Source: Gammaproteobacteria bacterium
Lineage (GTDB): Bacteria; Pseudomonadota; Gammaproteobacteria; Chromatiales; Chromatiaceae
Direction: 5' to 3'
DNA: 8,870 nt
NCBI GenBank assembly: GCA_030620735.1
Contig: JAUXDV010000066.1
Span: 1-8,870, forward strand
Under the pieces are notes generated by a model. That model searched no databases and was not told where the DNA came from. It saw nothing but the letters and a program-made list of their open reading frames with translations. This document shows, piece by piece, positions 6,307-8,870 of the stretch; the first letter of the stretch is position 1, and each line of letters begins with the position of its first letter. The position numbers were made by a program, and so were the translations under genes.

Positions 6307-6479
6307 AATATTATGTAATTTCTCAATAAGTCCGTGCATAGTGGCTGCCGTAGGTCGGGTTAGCGAAGCGTAACCCGACAAAAAACATCAGGAAAATGTC
6401 GGGTTACACTCCGCTGCGCTGCGTTAACCCGACCTACGTTTTATGCGTTTACGTACAGTTATTGAGAAGTTACAATATT
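6307..6479. repeat. Nested palindromic element A (AT-rich outer arms, GTCGGGTTA core)
   Basis: The outer arms at 6307-6329 and 6459-6479 match as inverted repeats at 20 of 21 bases with one two-base bulge (shared CTCAATAA/TTATTGAG ends). Inside, CGTAGGTCGGGTTA (6349-6362) is perfectly inverted at 6425-6438. Within that lies TAACCCGACA (6371-6380), inverted at 6397-6406, so GTCGGGTTA occurs four times in alternating direction. The core is 90 bp and its centre coincides with the centre of the outer arms. The core resembles a dispersed repeat seen in many gammaproteobacteria (from memory). The element lies 43 bases upstream of the membrane protein ATG, so it may shape its leader or promoter. Confidence 0.85.
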
Positions 6480-6537
6480 ATAGATTATTTGTTTGTTTTC
6501 ATTGTATTATATCATATATCTACAAAATAACATGAAC
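6480..6537. other. AT-rich spacer
   Basis: A strongly AT-rich stretch (ATTGTATTATATCATATATC) lies between element A and the stop of the DUF3095 gene. It contains TATAAT-like words on both strands but no pair of boxes that I would call a promoter. Confidence 0.4.
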
Positions 6538-7372
6538 TTATGAATTGTGATCCGACAGTCGCGTCAACTGCTGCTTCAACTCCCTGGCCGCCATGGCGTA
6601 GCCTCCATCGCTCGCATCGAGAAAATGGACATGCTCATTTCCGTAGTCAAAGACAGCACAGGTCATCAGTGCATGTGTCGTATAGTGAATACCATAAGCG
6701 ACTTTTTCGGTTTGCTGCAAGCGATTTAAATAATCGCACAACGCCTCTCTCTGTTGACGCGTACCGGCAAGGATCATTCTCAGCACCTCGTCAAATTTCC
6801 TGTAATCGCTGTTGGCAATCAGGCTCTCCTTATAAGCGCCCCAGTCAGTCGAGTCCGTCTGCACCCCTTTCGCCATCAGGTATTTTCCCGCCAGCAGAAC
6901 AAACAGCAGCCTGGTTGTGTAGAAGACTCTGTAGACAATAGATTTAAAAGCAGTGCGGATCGCAATTTCACCAGCCAGTTGCTGCAGTGAGAATGTCAGT
7001 GAAAGACTCTCTGCGCGAACCGGACAATGCTCCTCCGGGGTTCCATAAATTTCACGGATTTTTGCATGAATACGCATAAACAGCTGGTCTCTGCTGCTCT
7101 CATCCTCTTCAACCGACTGAATCAACAGTGCAATCGCCGCCAAACACAAAGGGGATAGACTCGGTTTTGACGGCATTCAAAACAGCCATGATTGAAGCCA
7201 CGCCGAGCGAGTTCACTGCCTTGTAGTCTCCGCGTTCGATGGCCCGGGTCGAGCCCTTCACATCGGTGATGACCACATACCAATCTTCGGGACAGTCAGT
7301 ATAGTTCTCCGATTCCGTGAAATCAGAAAAACGCGAGAATGGTTTGAGTTGCTGATAAAAACGTGTGTGCAT
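6538..7372 (-). pseudogene. DUF3095 protein gene, broken by internal deletion and frame change
   Basis: DUF3095 proteins are related to class III nucleotidyl cyclases and are about 370-400 residues long (from memory). The first part (7372 to ~7133) is a normal N-terminus: FYQQLKPFSRFSDF, WYVVITDVKGSTRAIERG with a metal-binding Asp, and SIPFVFGGD with the second. After FGGD this frame reads CTVDSVG and stops at 7109. The rest continues in another frame from about 7131 (IALLIQSVEEDES) through IYGTPEEHCPV, TDWGAYKE, RKFDEVLRMIL and GIHYTTHALMTC to HFLDASDGGYAMAARELKQQ, the usual C-terminus. The joined product would be about 280 residues, so roughly 100 residues after FGGD are gone and the join is out of frame. 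The start is the ATG at 7372 by family comparison; an ATG at 7399 adds nine residues inside the upstream repeat. A ribosomal slip cannot restore the missing part. Confidence 0.8.
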
Positions 7373-7382
7373 ACATGAAAGC

Positions 7383-7569
7383 CTAGTACAGGAGTGCATA
7401 AATATCTATCAACAGACACGCTCGAAAAACCTCGTCATTCCGGCAGTCTTTTAGCCGGAATCCATGTGTATCGACCTGTAAGTGGTTGATTCCATGGATC
7501 CCGGCCTTCGCCGGGATGACGGGTTAGATGCTAATCCTACTGCTAGATATTTATGCATCGTTGTACTAG
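7383..7569. repeat. Nested palindromic element B (AT-rich outer arms, GTCATTCCGGC core)
   Basis: The outer arms at 7383-7411 and 7541-7569 are inverted repeats matching at 24 of 29 bases, both with CTAGTACA and TGCATAAATATCTA. The core runs from CGTCATTCCGGC (7433-7444) to GCCGGGATGACG (7510-7521), with local hairpins CCGGC/GCCGG at 7440-7458 and CCCGGC-CTTC-GCCGGG at 7500-7515, and two copies of a TCCATG word. The 89 bp core is centred in the outer arms within a base. The ATTCC...GGAAT core recalls dispersed repeats known in Neisseria (dRS3) and other proteobacteria. The left arm ends 11 bases before the DUF3095 start. Confidence 0.85.
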
Positions 7570-7712
7570 TCGACGAAGTTGCAATCTTCAACATCGCTAC
7601 ACACATAAGACACAGGAGAACCACAGATTATTACAGAAACAAAGCCATCATTGCGAGCGTAGCGAAGCAATCTACATTGCCGCGTCGCTCCACTCCTCGC
7701 AATGACAGCTCC
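7400..7712. other. Gap of ~310 bp made mostly of repeats
   Basis: Between the start of the DUF3095 pseudogene and the stop of the EgtB-like gene lie most of element B, about 80 bases with no recognisable signal (7570-7647), and a GCGAG/CTCGC palindrome. Open frames here, such as one reading MDPGLRRDDG, are translations of the repeat and not genes. Confidence 0.6.
7648..7705. repeat. TCATTGCGAG/CTCGCAATGA palindromic repeat
   Basis: The ends TCATTGCGAG (7648-7657) and CTCGCAATGA (7696-7705) are perfect 10-base inverted repeats. Between them GAGCGTAGCGAAGCAATCT is imperfectly inverted in the right half. Similar elements are, from memory, common in proteobacterial intergenic DNA. It sits seven bases past the stop of the EgtB-like gene, where it may fold in the 3' end of that transcript. 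Confidence 0.7.
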
Positions 7713-8870
7713 CTAACGACCTTTACAGGTTCTGAACCCGGCAAAAACATCGTTGCGCTCAGGGCCATAATAGTTGCGCCAGGTGTTGCGCAGCATCCGC
7801 CCCCGGGTTGCCCATGAACCGCCGCGCAGCACCCTGGTGCTGCCAAACAGGGGTTGGGAGTAGTCCTGGTACATATCGGCTTCGAAACCGGGATAGGGGT
7901 TGAAAACATCGGCGGTCCATTCCCACACATTGCCGAGCATCTGCCGGCAGCCGAATGCACTGTCGCCATCGGCTAATGCGGAAACATCGATCGTTCCCAT
8001 TGCCCGGCCATCCAGGTTTGCCTGCTGCGGCGTCGGCGGCGTCTCACCCCAGGGGTAGGTGCGCTTGGTGTCGGATAAACCTTCACCACTCACTGATAGC
8101 TCGCCTGATGCGGCCAGTTCCCATTCCGCCTCGCCGGGCAGACGTCGCCCCGCCCAGCGGCACCAGGCCATCGCCTCGTACCAGCTGACATGGATCACCG
8201 CCGCATGCGGACGCATCACTTGCGATGCATCGAACACCCTGATCTCCCAGCCATCGCCGCAGCGCCGCCAATAGAGAGGCGCTTTCAACCCTGATTTCTG
8301 CAGCCACTGCCAGCCGGCATCATCCCAGAATTCCCGTTTGCTGTAGCCGCCGGCATCGACAAATTCTGCATACTGCTGATTGCTGACCGGCGCCCGGGAG
8401 ATCTGAAATGGTGCAATATCCACAGCATGCTGCCACTTCTCATTATCGAAGCAGAAACCTGCCCGAGGGCTGGCGCCCAGCATGAAACGCCCTCCCGGAA
8501 CAGCGACATCCCCATCCAGCGGCCCTGCCTGCCAGTGCGCATCCTCTCTCGCCAGCGCGAAAACGGGTCGTGGATAGCCCAGGGTTTGACGACTATAGGT
8601 AAACGCCTCGGTATGCATATCTTCATGAAATACCGCATAGCGCATCAGATACATAGCCTCATCCGTCAACCCGGGCTGCTGCAGCCGCGCCAGCTCCGAA
8701 TCCAGCACACGCCGCATATACTCCAGTGTCTCATCCAGGGTCGGCAGCGGCAGATCCCAGCGGTCATCATGGGCTATGGTTATCGAATCATAGATTGCAT
8801 CGGCGTTTGCCAGAAAAGAGACCGCACCATCGAGATGTCGCCGCGTCCACAGCTCATGAAAATAGGCCGC
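7713..8870 (-). CDS. EgtB/SUMF-type non-heme iron enzyme (5' end outside window)
   Basis: The frame is open to the right edge: 385 residues are visible and the start is beyond it. An N-terminal DinB-like helical domain (AAYFHELWTRRHLDG at the edge, then FHEDMHTEAF at visible 81-90) supplies the HxxxH iron ligands (His82, His86) of the EgtB family; the first iron His would lie just outside. From about 122 a C-type-lectin-like FGE/sulfatase-modifying domain follows: VPGGRFMLG, ISRAPVSNQQYAEF, HVSWYEAMAWCRWAGRRLPGEAEWE, GNVWEWTADVF, RVLRGGSWA and NDVFAGFRTC. Such enzymes join a thiol to hercynine with oxygen, as in ergothioneine synthesis; the related SenA makes the C-Se bond of selenoneine. Which substrate is used cannot be told here: no egtD, senB or senC is visible, and the first ligand region is missing. 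OvoA is less likely because no methyltransferase domain follows. Confidence 0.85.
   Translation of the reverse strand, partial: AAYFHELWTRRHLDGAVSFLANADAIYDSITIAHDDRWDLPLPTLDETLEYMRRVLDSELARLQQPGLTDEAMYLMRYAVFHEDMHTEAFTYSRQTLGYPRPVFALAREDAHWQAGPLDGDVAVPGGRFMLGASPRAGFCFDNEKWQHAVDIAPFQISRAPVSNQQYAEFVDAGGYSKREFWDDAGWQWLQKSGLKAPLYWRRCGDGWEIRVFDASQVMRPHAAVIHVSWYEAMAWCRWAGRRLPGEAEWELAASGELSVSGEGLSDTKRTYPWGETPPTPQQANLDGRAMGTIDVSALADGDSAFGCRQMLGNVWEWTADVFNPYPGFEADMYQDYSQPLFGSTRVLRGGSWATRGRMLRNTWRNYYGPERNDVFAGFRTCKGR

Noticed and set aside
7109..7176. Programmed frameshift joining the two DUF3095 frames
   Set aside because: No slippery run lies at the join, and a frameshift would still leave out about 100 residues of the domain, so a deletion explains it better.
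7482..7817. A 111-codon plus-strand frame starting MVDSMDPGLRRDDG
   Set aside because: MDPGLRRDDG is the typical translation of a CCGGGATGAC-type intergenic repeat; the rest runs through another repeat and antisense to the EgtB-like gene.

Overview
The window looks like chromosome from a gammaproteobacterium of moderate GC. The proteins (ferrochelatase, exonuclease VII large subunit, a DUF971 protein, an EgtB-type iron enzyme) are of proteobacterial type. The intergenic gaps are packed with short palindromic repeats like those of environmental, often sulfur-oxidising or symbiotic, gammaproteobacteria. Genus cannot be read from the sequence, and the lifestyle is a guess. There is no phage, plasmid, CRISPR, rRNA or tRNA signal.

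Left part (1-1525): two minus-strand genes overlap by ATGA, a DsbA/FrnE-type CxxC thioredoxin-fold protein followed by an OsmC-like protein cut by the window edge. Upstream of them lies a scar region. It holds the last ~40 codons of a histidine kinase ATPase domain, a plus-strand open stretch of unknown origin, and two palindromic repeats.

Centre (1526-5714): a minus-strand aspartate carbamoyltransferase homologue has lost the carbamoyl-phosphate loop. It is divergent from a hemH-DUF971 pair that also overlaps by ATGA, and the divergent promoter gap contains an operator-like palindrome. After a repeat-bearing gap comes a complete xseA, which ends 3 bp from a convergent small coiled-coil membrane protein gene.

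Right part (5718-8870): all genes are on the minus strand. An EgtB/SUMF-type enzyme (start outside the window) is followed by a DUF3095 gene broken by an internal deletion plus frame change, then by the membrane protein gene. The two gaps between these three genes each hold a nested palindrome: an AT-rich outer inverted repeat with a GC-rich core of ~90 bp centred almost exactly inside it. The two palindromes differ in sequence but share dimensions.

No complete new multi-gene system is visible. The observations most worth following are the matched nested palindromes, the carbamoyltransferase-fold protein without a normal active site, and the deletion inside the DUF3095 gene.
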